Under the pieces are notes generated by a model. That model ran no database searches and was not told where the DNA came from. It saw only the letters and a list, made by a program, of their open reading frames with translations. This document shows positions 1 through 8,583 of a DNA stretch of 29,685 nucleotides, piece by piece. Position numbers and translations under genes: made by a program. Source of the DNA: Cocleimonas sp. (GTDB taxonomy: Bacteria > Pseudomonadota > Gammaproteobacteria > Thiotrichales > Thiotrichaceae); assembly GCA_023145535.1 (NCBI GenBank), contig JAGLDQ010000069.1, positions 1-29,685 of the forward strand, in the 5' to 3' direction. Every line of letters starts with the position of its first letter. Position 1 is the stretch's first letter.

Positions 1-69
1 GGTGGGCAAAAAATACTACCCATTCTACCGATTTCTCTTTAGTTTTCACGCGCTAGCATCAATAGGTCT

Positions 70-948
70 TTATTTGATCTTATTGACCTGCGCTATACTC
101 AATCCTGTTTTTTGAGCAATAACATCCGCGTCTAAAACATCTAAGAGTTTTTTAGCTAGTGCTATTTTTGCTTCTTCTCGCCCCTCTTCTCGCCCCTCTT
201 CGTGTCCTTTTTTACGTCCCTCTTTGTGCCCCTCTTCTTTGGCATAATCCATAACATTTTTATAGTCTAAACGTCGTTTAAGGTCTTGTTGATAGGCGAA
301 TTGTTCGTCTTCATTGAGTGCTAAGAATTCAGCAACGTGAAAGGCTTCGGTGATGAGTGCATCGTTTGCTAGGGTCTCGGGGATAGTTTGGCTTTGTGCG
401 AGGTTGTTGAGGTAATAGAGCCAGTATTCAAGGTGGTTTGATAGTTCTTTTTCCTGCTTTTTAAAATTTGGCATTTGCAGGTAGTAATAGGTTAATTTAT
501 CATAAAAGACCTGATTATTATCATCTTTTAGCAGGACTTTAGTGACGTAGTTATCATCGTCAAGGGTGAAGTCGAGAATCCCAACGAAGAAGATTTTTTT
601 TAAACGATAATCCCAATCGCCACGTTTGGATTGTTGTTGAATCGGAAAAGAGGTGTAGTAAAGACTGCGATCTTTAAAGTATTTTTGCTTGCTACGTTGT
701 AGCTCAACAATAAAATTATTATTGTTCTCATCGGTGCAATATACATCAAAAATAGCGCGTCGGTCTATAATATTTAAGCCCAGCTTTTCGAGGTTACGGT
801 ATTCTAAGTCAATGATTTTATCGTCAATATCGAGTAAATCATTAAGAAAGCTAATGAGAAAGCGTTTGTTTTCTTCCGTACCAAAAATATGCTTAAAGCC
901 AAAGTCAGTAAAAGGGTCGATATATTTATCTTTTATCATCATACACAT
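70..948 (-). CDS. Rpn-family PD-(D/E)XK nuclease/putative transposase-like protein
   Basis: This 292-residue protein belongs to the Rpn / PDDEXK_2 group, recombination-promoting nucleases once annotated as transposases. The family hallmark is at the N-terminus (residues 9-36: YIDPFTDFGFKHIFG followed by an N-K-R-F-L-I-S-FLNDLL run). A plausible nuclease core follows: FDVYC supplies the Asp and FIVELQRSK supplies the E-x-Q. The C-terminus (about 237-265) is a charged EEGxxEGR-type repeat, encoded by near-identical short DNA repeats at about 176-235; such tails are common in the family. The ATG at 948 has an AGGA about 9 nt upstream, and ATGs two and three codons further in are alternatives. 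It stands alone, next to REP-like repeats, without terminal inverted repeats or a partner gene, so I read it as a stand-alone nuclease gene and not an insertion sequence. Family call is firm; biological role is unknown. Confidence 0.85.
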   Translation of the reverse strand: MCMMIKDKYIDPFTDFGFKHIFGTEENKRFLISFLNDLLDIDDKIIDLEYRNLEKLGLNIIDRRAIFDVYCTDENNNNFIVELQRSKQKYFKDRSLYYTSFPIQQQSKRGDWDYRLKKIFFVGILDFTLDDDNYVTKVLLKDDNNQVFYDKLTYYYLQMPNFKKQEKELSNHLEYWLYYLNNLAQSQTIPETLANDALITEAFHVAEFLALNEDEQFAYQQDLKRRLDYKNVMDYAKEEGHKEGRKKGHEEGREEGREEAKIALAKKLLDVLDADVIAQKTGLSIAQVNKIK

Positions 949-1012
949 CGTTTTTTATCCTGTGATTGTTGCACCGTTTTTTAAGGGGAGCTATTTTGTT
1001 TATAAGCAAGCT

Positions 1013-1041
1013 AGCCCGTATGGAGCTTCGCGGAATACGGG
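1013..1041. repeat. REP-like hairpin, left arm of an inverted pair
   Basis: The sequence starts AGCCCGTATGGAG and ends GGAATACGGG, so it folds on itself through CCCGTAT/ATACGGG. It is also the near-perfect reverse complement of 1126-1153, differing only in the few bases at the centre. This matches the general form of intergenic repeats reading TAGCCCGGATG...GGAATCCGGG found in many gammaproteobacteria. Family placement is from memory of that form. Confidence 0.7.
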
Positions 1042-1125
1042 GAAACGATGCACTTGCACAATGATGGCTATGGGATAATCATTAATGCCGTTTTATAGGA
1101 AACTATCACGGTAATGCACCATCCT

Positions 1126-1153
1126 CCCGTATTCCGTAAACTCCATACGGGCT
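1126..1153. repeat. REP-like hairpin, right arm of an inverted pair
   Basis: This arm reads CCCGTATTCCG, then TAAAC, then TCCATACGGGCT. It is the inverted copy of 1013-1041, about 84 bp away, giving a BIME-like pair in the gap between the Rpn gene and lpd. Either arm alone or the two together could form a stable structure in the 3' region of the pyruvate dehydrogenase transcript. Confidence 0.7.
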
Positions 1154-1186
1154 ACGCTCTGGCATAATGATAGTTATGCATATCAT

Positions 1187-1212
1187 GGTCGGTTACGCAA
1201 GCTACACCGACC
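1187..1212. repeat. Third REP-like hairpin of a different family
   Basis: GGTCGG at 1187-1192 pairs with CCGACC at 1207-1212 across a 14-nt loop (TTACGCAAGCTACA). The minus-strand reading GTAGGGTCGGTGTAGC...GTAACCGACC resembles another widespread intergenic repeat of the form GTAGGTCGGGTTAGCG...CCCGACC. A small GCATAA/TTATGC hairpin at 1162-1179 lies just before it. It lies 120-150 bp past the lpd stop on the transcribed strand and could also act as a 3' processing or termination structure. Confidence 0.55.
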
Positions 1213-1333
1213 CTACGATTAACAAAAGTGTAAACTACTTTTAGCACAGATGAAGGATGCCTAAATTTAATTAAAATATCTGTCTTTCGACAGCCTCGGT
1301 GTAGACTCATCCTCTACTCGTGACTATTTCATC

Positions 1334-3082
1334 CTATTTCTTAGGCATATAAATATCAGTACAAGTCCCTTCGGCCACTTCAGCTGCAAAGTTCAGTGTC
1401 TCAGAAAGGGTAGGGTGAGGGTGAATCGTTAATCCAATATCCTCCGCATCCGCGCCCATTTCTAATGCTAGCACTGCTTCTGCAATTAATTCACCTGCAT
1501 TCGTACCCACAATTCCCGCGCCAATTAATTGACCCGATTTCTTATCAAATAAAACTTTAGTGAGTCCTTCATTGCGTCCAATACTTAAAGAGCGTCCGCT
1601 GGCTGCCCATGGGAATGCGCCTTTATTAACGTCGATACCTTCTGCTTTGCATTCTTCTTCTGTTTTACCCATCCATGCAACTTCAGGGTCGGTATAGGCT
1701 ACGGATGGAATGGCGCGGGCATCAAAGTAGGATTTATGTCCTGCGATAACTTCGGCGGCGACTTTCGCTTCGTGAGTCGCTTTATGCGCTAACATCGGTT
1801 GCCCAACGATGTCGCCAATGGCGTAAATATGATCCACGTTAGTTTTCATTTGTTTGTCAACGTCAATAAAATGATAATCATTGACTTGCACGCCTGCTTT
1901 ATCGGCATCAATTAATGCGCCATTAGGTGTGCGACCGATAGAAACTAAGACGCGATCAAAAGTGTCGCTTTCTGGTGCGTTTTTACCCTCAAAATGACAG
2001 ACTAAACCGTTATCGCTAGGGGTGATCGCCGTGACTTTGGTGTTTATGTAGATTTTTTCATAGCGCTTTTTAATACGGCGTTCTAATGGGCGGACAAGGT
2101 CGCGGTCTACACCAGGCATTAATCCTTTGGATAGCTCAACAACGGTTATATTTGCGCCAAGTGCATCGTATACGGTTGCCATTTCTAGTCCGATAATGCC
2201 GCCGCCGACGACTAATAGACGCTTTGGTACTGCTTCTAGCGCGAGCGCATCGGTGGAGTCCATAACGCGGGGATCATCCCATGGAATAAAAGGGAGTTTA
2301 GTAACGCGTGATCCTGCGGCGATAATGCAGTTTTCAAACGCTATGGTCGTTGCGCTGCCATCTTCTGCAATAACCTCAATATGGTGTGCAGAGATAAATT
2401 TGCCATAGCCTTGCACGATTTTTACTTTACGCTGTTTAGCGAGTTGCTTTAATCCACCCGTGAGGCGTTTTACAATGCCTTCTTTATTTTTGCGGATGCC
2501 CTCCATATCAATATCAGGCTTGCCGAATGTAACCCCGTGCTTGCTGAATGCTTCCGCTTCATTAATAACGTTAGCGGTGTGTAATAAAGCTTTTGAGGGA
2601 ATGCAACCAACATTAAGGCAGACACCACCAATACTGGAGTAGCGCTCAATCATAATGACATCCAGCCCTAAGTCTGCGGCACGAAAAGCAGCGGTATAGC
2701 CGCCAGGGCCTGAGCCTAGTACGACCACTGTTGCTTTCATGTCGGCATCACCAGAGAAATTGGCCGAACCAGCGGATGATGTTGCCACGGGTTTTTGTTG
2801 GGTGTCGGGCGCTACTTCTTTGGTTGGACTGTTGGCGGAGTCAGCGACTTTTATTTTTACTATAGCACTGCCTTCTGCAATCTGATCGCCATGATTGATT
2901 AAAATTTCTGTGATCGTACCACGGACTGGACTGGGTATTTCCATAGAAGCCTTATCCGATTCTACGGTGATTAGAGAATCTTCAACTTCAACGGTATCGC
3001 CCACGGCAATCAGCACTTCAATTATTTCAACTTGATCGAAATCACCAATATCGGGGACGTTAACTTCAATGATATTGCTCAT
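1334..3082 (-). CDS. lpdA: Dihydrolipoyl dehydrogenase (E3) with N-terminal lipoyl domain
   Basis: This is the flavoprotein E3 subunit that reoxidises dihydrolipoamide with NAD+ in the pyruvate dehydrogenase complex. Residues 1-80 form a lipoyl domain with the lipoylated lysine at K44 in ESDKASMEIP. A Pro/Thr/Ser linker (80-112) leads to the E3 body: FAD-binding GSGPGG near 123, redox-active Cys155 and Cys160 in GGVCLNVGCIPSK, an NAD-binding VVGGGIIGLE segment, and the catalytic HPHPTLSE motif near the C-terminus. At 582 residues it is about 110 longer than E. coli Lpd because of the lipoyl domain. Such lipoyl-E3 forms are known, for example in Neisseria and Ralstonia. It is the last gene of aceE-aceF-lpd, 83 bp after aceF, and probably serves this complex in particular. 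Confidence 0.96.
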   Translation of the reverse strand: MSNIIEVNVPDIGDFDQVEIIEVLIAVGDTVEVEDSLITVESDKASMEIPSPVRGTITEILINHGDQIAEGSAIVKIKVADSANSPTKEVAPDTQQKPVATSSAGSANFSGDADMKATVVVLGSGPGGYTAAFRAADLGLDVIMIERYSSIGGVCLNVGCIPSKALLHTANVINEAEAFSKHGVTFGKPDIDMEGIRKNKEGIVKRLTGGLKQLAKQRKVKIVQGYGKFISAHHIEVIAEDGSATTIAFENCIIAAGSRVTKLPFIPWDDPRVMDSTDALALEAVPKRLLVVGGGIIGLEMATVYDALGANITVVELSKGLMPGVDRDLVRPLERRIKKRYEKIYINTKVTAITPSDNGLVCHFEGKNAPESDTFDRVLVSIGRTPNGALIDADKAGVQVNDYHFIDVDKQMKTNVDHIYAIGDIVGQPMLAHKATHEAKVAAEVIAGHKSYFDARAIPSVAYTDPEVAWMGKTEEECKAEGIDVNKGAFPWAASGRSLSIGRNEGLTKVLFDKKSGQLIGAGIVGTNAGELIAEAVLALEMGADAEDIGLTIHPHPTLSETLNFAAEVAEGTCTDIYMPKK

Positions 3083-3165
3083 GTTTTTATTCTCTAAAGT
3101 AATAATGGGTGGGGCTGTGTGTCTCGTATTGTGTGCGTTTTATACGGTCTACGTTTGATCCTAAA

Positions 3166-4467
3166 CTACACCAATAAGCGTCGAATATCGGATAACATTT
3201 TTCCTAAGTAGGTAATAAATCGAGCCCCATCCGCGCCATCAATGACCCGATGATCATACGATAATGATAAGGGCAACATTAAGCGCGGTTCAAATTCAGA
3301 GCCATTCCACTCAGGTTGCATTTTCGAGCGTGAGACACCTAAAATCGCCACTTCGGGGGTATTCACAATGGGGGTAAATTGAGTGCCACCGATACCGCCA
3401 AGGCTTGAGATAGTAAAACATCCCCCTTGCATATCGGAAGGTTTTAGTTTTTTATCGCGTGCTTTGCCTGCAAACTCACGAATTTCTTGTGATATTTGTA
3501 CTAATGATTTCTTATCTGCATCGCGTATCACAGGGACGACTAATCCATCGGGTGTGTCAACGGCTACGCCCACATTATAGTAGCTTTTTAAAATAAGGTT
3601 TTCACCACTATTATCCAATGCGCTATTAAAGCGTGGAAATTCTTTTAGCGCGGCCACAACGGCTTGGATAATGAAGGCAAGCGGGGTGATTTTAATCCCA
3701 TCGCGTTCCATTTCTTTACCCATTTGCTTACGGAAGGCTTCCATTTCGGTAATATCAGCTTCGTCAAATTGGGTAACATGCGGAACAGTGAGCCAGCTAC
3801 GGTGTAAAAACTGGCCTGTTAGTTTATTGATTTTACTCAGCGCTTGCGTTTCAATGTTACCAAATTGGCTAAAATCAATCTCAGGCAAGGGGGTAATACC
3901 AAGCGGTGTGCCTTGGGTGGTAGGACTAACGCCACCAGAAAGTGCAGATTTTACAAAGCCTTTAACATCATCGCGTAAAACACGGTTTTTACGTCCTGTG
4001 CCTGAAATAGCGCCTAAATCAACCCCTAGTTCACGTGCAAATTTGCGTACGGATGGGCTAGCATAGGATTTACTAAAGGTAACTTCATCAACATTGGCAG
4101 TGGGTGACGGCTTTTGTGTGGGTGCTGGAGCAGGTGCTTGTTTTTCAGGCTCTGGTGCTTTGGTTGTTTCAACCGATACAAGGTCTTCTTGAGTCACCTC
4201 AGAGGGTGCTGGCTCCGCTATTTTACTTGCACTTGCTTCAAGGAGTAAAATCAAGCCACCTTGGGCAATGTCATCCCCTATAGAGACTTTAATCTCTTTA
4301 ACAATCCCTGCATCACTGCTGGGTATTTCCATTGAGGCTTTGTCAGATTCAACGGTAATCAAAGAGTCTTCTGCTTCGATTTGATCCCCCACGGTAACCA
4401 GAATTTCAATAATTTCTACGCTATCAAAATCACCAATATCAGGGACTGTAATTTCTTTCATGCTCAT
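3166..4467 (-). CDS. aceF: Pyruvate dehydrogenase E2, dihydrolipoyllysine acetyltransferase
   Basis: E2 forms the core of the pyruvate dehydrogenase complex and passes the acetyl group from lipoamide to CoA. The 433-residue protein has one lipoyl domain (1-80; lipoyl-lysine K43 in ESDKASMEIP), an Ala/Pro/Glu linker, a peripheral-subunit-binding domain starting at YASPSVRKFARELG, a second linker, and the acyltransferase domain. The last contains FTISSLGGIGG and the catalytic SYDHRVIDGADG near the C-terminus. E. coli AceF has three lipoyl domains, so this is a short form, and the missing swinging arm may be offset by the one on E3. The start follows aceE by 5 bp, implying translational coupling; a second ATG two codons in is an alternative. 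The lipoyl domains of E2 and E3 are very similar and probably related by duplication. Confidence 0.96.
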   Translation of the reverse strand: MSMKEITVPDIGDFDSVEIIEILVTVGDQIEAEDSLITVESDKASMEIPSSDAGIVKEIKVSIGDDIAQGGLILLLEASASKIAEPAPSEVTQEDLVSVETTKAPEPEKQAPAPAPTQKPSPTANVDEVTFSKSYASPSVRKFARELGVDLGAISGTGRKNRVLRDDVKGFVKSALSGGVSPTTQGTPLGITPLPEIDFSQFGNIETQALSKINKLTGQFLHRSWLTVPHVTQFDEADITEMEAFRKQMGKEMERDGIKITPLAFIIQAVVAALKEFPRFNSALDNSGENLILKSYYNVGVAVDTPDGLVVPVIRDADKKSLVQISQEIREFAGKARDKKLKPSDMQGGCFTISSLGGIGGTQFTPIVNTPEVAILGVSRSKMQPEWNGSEFEPRLMLPLSLSYDHRVIDGADGARFITYLGKMLSDIRRLLV

Positions 4468-4472
4468 GGTAT

Positions 4473-7154
4473 TTACGCCTGTAGTGGGTTGGTTTTTTCA
4501 GTATCAATTTTATACTTTGCAAGAGCGTCAGAGACTTTTGCGGTGGCGATCATGCCTTCATTGGCTAATGATTTAAGGGCCGCAACAACAATGTGGTAGC
4601 GATTGACTTCAAAGTGCTTGCGTAGCTCTTCACGTGTATCACTGCGACCAAAGCCATCAGTCCCCAAGGTGGTGTAGCTCCCTGAAATCCATTCACGAAT
4701 CTGCTCAGGATATTGCTTCACATAATCGGTGGCGGCAATGGTTGGGCCACGATGCTTTTTCAGCTTTTGCGCTACGAAAGGCGTTTTTGCGTCTTCCAGT
4801 GGGTGTAGTCGATTCCAGCGTTCTGTTTCGGCTGCATTACGCGCTAATTCATTGAAGCTGGTGCAACTCCATATATCAGCATCAACCCCCCAGTCACTTG
4901 TTAATAAGTCAGCAGCAAAGATGACTTCACGAAGAATCGTTCCTGATCCCATTAGTTGTACTTTCTTCTTCTTTTTACCGCCGCCTCTTAATAGATACAT
5001 CCCTTTGATAATGTCTTTTTCAACCCCTTTTGGGAGCGCAGGCTGAGAGTAGTTTTCATTCATGGTGGTGATGTAGTAGTACACATCTTCTTGATTAGCA
5101 TACATGCGTTGTAAGCCATTATGCACAATCACGGCCATTTCATAGGAATAGGTTGGATCATAAGAAATACAGTTAGGAATCAAACCGGCTTGTACCATGC
5201 CATGACCATCTTGATGCTGTAGGCCTTCACCCGCCAGCGTGGTACGTCCTGCCGTTGCGCCCACTAGGAAACCACGCGAACGACAATCGCCCGCCGCCCA
5301 AGCCAAATCTCCAATACGTTGGAAGCCAAACATGGAGTAATAAATATAGAACGGTACCATATTAATATTATGGGTACTGTAAGCGGTTGCTGCTGCAATC
5401 CATGAGGAGAATGCACCCGCTTCATTAATCCCTTCTTCTAGTATCTGTCCGCTTTTATCTTCTTTGTAGAACATCACCTGCTCTTTATCCTGTGGCTCAT
5501 AAAGCTGGCCTACGGATGAGAAGATTCCCAATTGGCGGAACATACCTTCCATGCCAAAGGTGCGTGCTTCATCAGGTACAATCGGCACGATATTTTTCCC
5601 CATTTTTTTATCACGGGTTAATAAGGTCAGTAAACGGACAAATGCCATAGTGGTTGACATTTCTTTATCGCCAGAGCCTTTTAGTAAGCTATCAAAAATA
5701 GATAAATCAGGGACTTCTAAAGGTGCGGCGGATGTTTTTCGTACAGGAAGTGATCCCCCTAGTTTTGCACGATGTTCATGCATGTATTTGTATTCAGGGC
5801 TATCTTCATCAGGACGATAATAAGTGCAGGCGGCGGCATCTTCATCACTTAATGGAATATTGAAACGATTTTTAAAGGTGATCATTTCATCTTCACTCAG
5901 TTTTTTCTGAGAATGCGTACGATTTTGTCCTTCGCCAGCAGACCCCATACCATAGCCTTTTACGGTGTGAGCAAGGATAACGGTTGGCTGGTTTTTATGA
6001 TTAACCGCTGCATCATAAGCGGTATACACTTTATGTGGGTCATGTCCGCCACGATTAAGTCGCCAAATATCGGCATCGGACATTTTCTCAACCATGGCGG
6101 CTAATTCAGGGTACTTCCCAAAGAATTGTTTGCGTACATAGGCACCGTCTTTGGCTTTATAGTTTTGGAATTCGCCATCAACCACTTCCAACATGCGCTT
6201 TTTAAGAATACCCGTATTATCTTGAGCAAATAATTTATCCCAATAAGACCCCCAAAGCACTTTAATAACATTCCAGCCTGCGCCTCGGAACATGGCTTCT
6301 AGTTCTTGTACAATTTTTCCATTACCGCGTACAGGGCCATCTAAGCGTTGTAGGTTACAGTTTACAACCCACGTTAGATTGTCCAGTTGCTCACGTCCTG
6401 CCAGTGAAATAGCGCCCAAGGTTTCAGGCTCATCGGTTTCACCATCCCCGACAAAACTCCAAACGCGGCGATTTTCAGTATCAGCCAGCTTGCGGAATTT
6501 TAGGTAGCGCATAAAACGCGCTTGGTAGATGGATTTAATCGGGCCTAACCCCATAGAAACGGTTGGAAACTGCCAATAATCAGGCATTAACCAAGGGTGA
6601 GGATAGGAAGATAGGCCTTTACCATCGACTTCTTGGCGGAAGCTATCCATATCTTTTTCATCAAAGCGTCCTTCAAGGAAAGAGCGTGCGTAGATGCCTG
6701 GGGTGATATGTCCCTGAAAGTAGATTAAATCACCCCCATGCTCAGGTGAGGGTGCATGCCAAAAATGATTAAAACCCACATCATAAAGGGTTGCCGAAGA
6801 AGCAAAAGAGGCGATATGACCACCAAGCTCCGCACTTTTTCGATTAGCACGCACCACCATCGCGGCGGCATTCCAACGGATAAAAGAGCGGATGCGGCTT
6901 TCGATTGATTGATCACCAGGATTAGCTTTTTCAAGATGAGTAGGGATTGTATTAATATAGGCGGTATTGCCAGAATATGGCAAGTTCGCACCGTTATGAC
7001 GAGCCGTATCAATGAGTTGTTCAAGAATGAAGTGTGCACGCTCTACGCCATCACTCTCAATAATCGCTTCTAATGAGTCAATCCACTCTTGTGTTTCTTG
7101 TGGGTCAAGATCAGAAAGTGCTGTTTGACTCAAGGCATTTGTATCAATACTCAT
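4473..7154 (-). CDS. aceE: Pyruvate dehydrogenase E1, homodimeric type
   Basis: This thiamine-diphosphate enzyme decarboxylates pyruvate and acetylates the lipoyl group of E2, feeding acetyl-CoA to the TCA cycle. The 893 residues match the usual length of the gammaproteobacterial single-chain E1 (E. coli 887). The ThDP-binding motif is visible as GDGETDEPE followed downstream by NCNLQRLDGPVRG. Other recognisable stretches are PDEARTFGMEGMFRQ and AGRTTLAGEGLQHQDGHG. The start is supported by AGGAGA 7 nt upstream. It heads the aceE-aceF-lpd operon, with the promoter presumably in 7155-7303, downstream of the terminator of the neighbouring lipoprotein gene. I do not see a recognisable PdhR gene in the window. 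Confidence 0.97.
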   Translation of the reverse strand: MSIDTNALSQTALSDLDPQETQEWIDSLEAIIESDGVERAHFILEQLIDTARHNGANLPYSGNTAYINTIPTHLEKANPGDQSIESRIRSFIRWNAAAMVVRANRKSAELGGHIASFASSATLYDVGFNHFWHAPSPEHGGDLIYFQGHITPGIYARSFLEGRFDEKDMDSFRQEVDGKGLSSYPHPWLMPDYWQFPTVSMGLGPIKSIYQARFMRYLKFRKLADTENRRVWSFVGDGETDEPETLGAISLAGREQLDNLTWVVNCNLQRLDGPVRGNGKIVQELEAMFRGAGWNVIKVLWGSYWDKLFAQDNTGILKKRMLEVVDGEFQNYKAKDGAYVRKQFFGKYPELAAMVEKMSDADIWRLNRGGHDPHKVYTAYDAAVNHKNQPTVILAHTVKGYGMGSAGEGQNRTHSQKKLSEDEMITFKNRFNIPLSDEDAAACTYYRPDEDSPEYKYMHEHRAKLGGSLPVRKTSAAPLEVPDLSIFDSLLKGSGDKEMSTTMAFVRLLTLLTRDKKMGKNIVPIVPDEARTFGMEGMFRQLGIFSSVGQLYEPQDKEQVMFYKEDKSGQILEEGINEAGAFSSWIAAATAYSTHNINMVPFYIYYSMFGFQRIGDLAWAAGDCRSRGFLVGATAGRTTLAGEGLQHQDGHGMVQAGLIPNCISYDPTYSYEMAVIVHNGLQRMYANQEDVYYYITTMNENYSQPALPKGVEKDIIKGMYLLRGGGKKKKKVQLMGSGTILREVIFAADLLTSDWGVDADIWSCTSFNELARNAAETERWNRLHPLEDAKTPFVAQKLKKHRGPTIAATDYVKQYPEQIREWISGSYTTLGTDGFGRSDTREELRKHFEVNRYHIVVAALKSLANEGMIATAKVSDALAKYKIDTEKTNPLQA

Positions 7155-7303
7155 GGAGCTGTCTCCTAATTTTTTAGTGACAATACAATAGAGTATTTAT
7201 GGGGGGCAAGTCAAAATTTTTAGCGAGAGGAAATAATCAATAGATTTATCAGTGGGATATAATGACAAAATGAATTTGTAGGATTAATGCGGTGTCAAAA
7301 ACA

Positions 7304-7333
7304 AAAAGGATAGCCATGAGAGGCTATCCTTTT
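7304..7333 (-). terminator. Rho-independent terminator behind the small lipoprotein gene
   Basis: A perfect 12-bp stem, AAAAGGATAGCC (7304-7315) and GGCTATCCTTTT (7322-7333), closes on a 6-nt loop. Read on the minus strand it is followed by TTTTTG-TTTTT. It sits 28 bp past the lipoprotein stop and separates that gene from the pyruvate dehydrogenase operon. Confidence 0.85.
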
Positions 7334-7361
7334 CTGTTGTACAATCTAATCTATGCAAATC

Positions 7362-7601
7362 TTACTGAGCGGCTTCTTTCGCTTTTCCTGTTGCTGCATC
7401 TTTAACAGCATCTACTGCGGCTGCACCTGCATCTTTCGCTGCGTCTTTAACATCGCCGCCTGATTCTACCACTGCTTTTCCTGCGTCTACCGCTTTTCCA
7501 GCTGCGTCTTTTGCGACATCAGTTGCAGTGTCTTTAGCGTCACCACAGCTCGCTAAAAAACCTGTCATAAGTAATGCTGCACATATTGTTGATATTTTCA
7601 T
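7362..7601 (-). CDS. Small lipoprotein with Ala/Asp/Lys repeats
   Basis: The 79-residue product starts with a lipoprotein signal (MKISTICAALLMTGFLASC; lipobox LASC with Cys19 as the lipidated residue). The remainder is almost entirely Ala, Asp, Lys, Val and Gly in loose 10-11-residue units such as DVAKDAAGKAVDAGKAV and VKDAAKDAGAAAVDAVKDA. This is an amphipathic-helix pattern recalling LEA-like or apolipoprotein-like helices. It is probably a membrane-anchored periplasmic helix, possibly involved in envelope stress or surface coating, but there is no direct evidence of function. It is monocistronic, with its own terminator at 7304-7333. It is a real gene judging by the clean signal peptide, Shine-Dalgarno-like GGAGA upstream and terminator. 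Confidence 0.75.
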   Translation of the reverse strand: MKISTICAALLMTGFLASCGDAKDTATDVAKDAAGKAVDAGKAVVESGGDVKDAAKDAGAAAVDAVKDAATGKAKEAAQ

Positions 7602-7841
7602 CGGATAATCTCCATTTAAGTTGATGATTTTTGTTTGAATTATTTGAATTTCAAACGCTTATTCTCTTTGTTGATCGAAATACAGTGTAGATAAATATAA
7701 CGCTACACAGCGCGATTTTATATGAATTCAGCATAATTTCAAGAGATTACCTTGCTGTTTGATCAATATGCAATAGCAGTTATTTGCATCACCTTAACAA
7801 TCCTGTAAGCTTTGCAAACGTTTATAAGGATTCAGAACGAC

Positions 7842-8486
7842 ATGACTAACAGTGAACAGAAGGATATTACCCCGATTGCACAACGTTTTCGGGGGTTTTT
7901 ACCCGTTGTAATAGATCTGGAAACAGGTGGATTTAATCATCAAGCCGATGCTTTATTAGAAGTAGCGGCTTCTTTTCTGCGTATTGATGAAGCAGGAATG
8001 CTCTCAAGAGTAAAAACCGTTAATTGGCATCTAACACCCTTTGAAGGTTCTAATCTTAACCCTAAGTCATTGGAAGTCAATGGGATTGATCCAGACTTAC
8101 CCTTTCGTCAAGCGATAGCAGTTGATGAAAGGGTTGCCATTAATGAGTTGTTTAAAGCCGTGCGTGCAGAGATAAAGCTAAATAAATGTACGCGCGCCGT
8201 ATTGGTTGGCCATAACGCTAATTTTGATCTGAACTTCCTTAATGCGGCAGTTGATCGTTTAGGTCAAAAGCGCAATCCTTTTCATCCTTTTAGTACCTTT
8301 GATACGGTTTCACTGGCAGCGCTTGCTTATGGTCAAACGGTCTTGGCGCGCTCTGTTCAGGCCGCTGGTTTTCCTTGGGATAGTGTAGAAGCACATTCAG
8401 CCGTTTACGATACGGAAAAAACCGCTGATTTATTTTGTCAGATCATGAATGACTGGCAAGGTTTCCGCCCTTTTGTGGCTCAATAA
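7842..8486 (+). CDS. rnt: Ribonuclease T (DEDDh 3'-5' exoribonuclease)
   Basis: RNase T trims the 3' ends of tRNAs and other stable RNAs and takes part in tRNA end turnover. Taken from the ATG at 7842, which has TAAGGA 11 nt upstream, the product is 214 residues, matching the family (E. coli 215). An in-frame TTG at 7812 would add ten residues and has no good ribosome site. The DEDDh catalytic set is visible: Asp25 and Glu27 in VIDLETGGF, Asp129 in GHNANFDLNFL, and His185 with Asp190 in AHSAVYDTEKTADLF. It is about 100 bp upstream of the unknown small gene and holA, on the same strand. Confidence 0.94.
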   Translation: MTNSEQKDITPIAQRFRGFLPVVIDLETGGFNHQADALLEVAASFLRIDEAGMLSRVKTVNWHLTPFEGSNLNPKSLEVNGIDPDLPFRQAIAVDERVAINELFKAVRAEIKLNKCTRAVLVGHNANFDLNFLNAAVDRLGQKRNPFHPFSTFDTVSLAALAYGQTVLARSVQAAGFPWDSVEAHSAVYDTEKTADLFCQIMNDWQGFRPFVAQ

Positions 8487-8583
8487 TTCCATCTTCTTAC
8501 GTTTGGCACTTTTTTGATAATAAAAATGAAATTTTGAGTGAGCGAATGACTCAATCTTTGAAGTCGATGAAGGGGTAGTTAAT

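Noticed and set aside
70..948. Reading the Rpn gene as the transposase of an insertion sequence
   Set aside because: No terminal inverted repeats or target duplication were seen around it, and Rpn proteins are nucleases usually found as single genes.
689..1078. Plus-strand open frame overlapping the Rpn gene
   Set aside because: It runs antisense through the Rpn coding region and has no family match, signal or ribosome site; its tail only crosses the REP-like repeat.
1013..1153. CRISPR array or MITE at the REP-like repeats
   Set aside because: There are only two inverted copies, not regularly spaced direct repeats, and no coding capacity or target-site duplication is visible.
2127..6507. 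Several plus-strand open frames across the aceE-aceF-lpd genes
   Set aside because: All are antisense to well-conserved coding sequence and have biased, unfamiliar composition.
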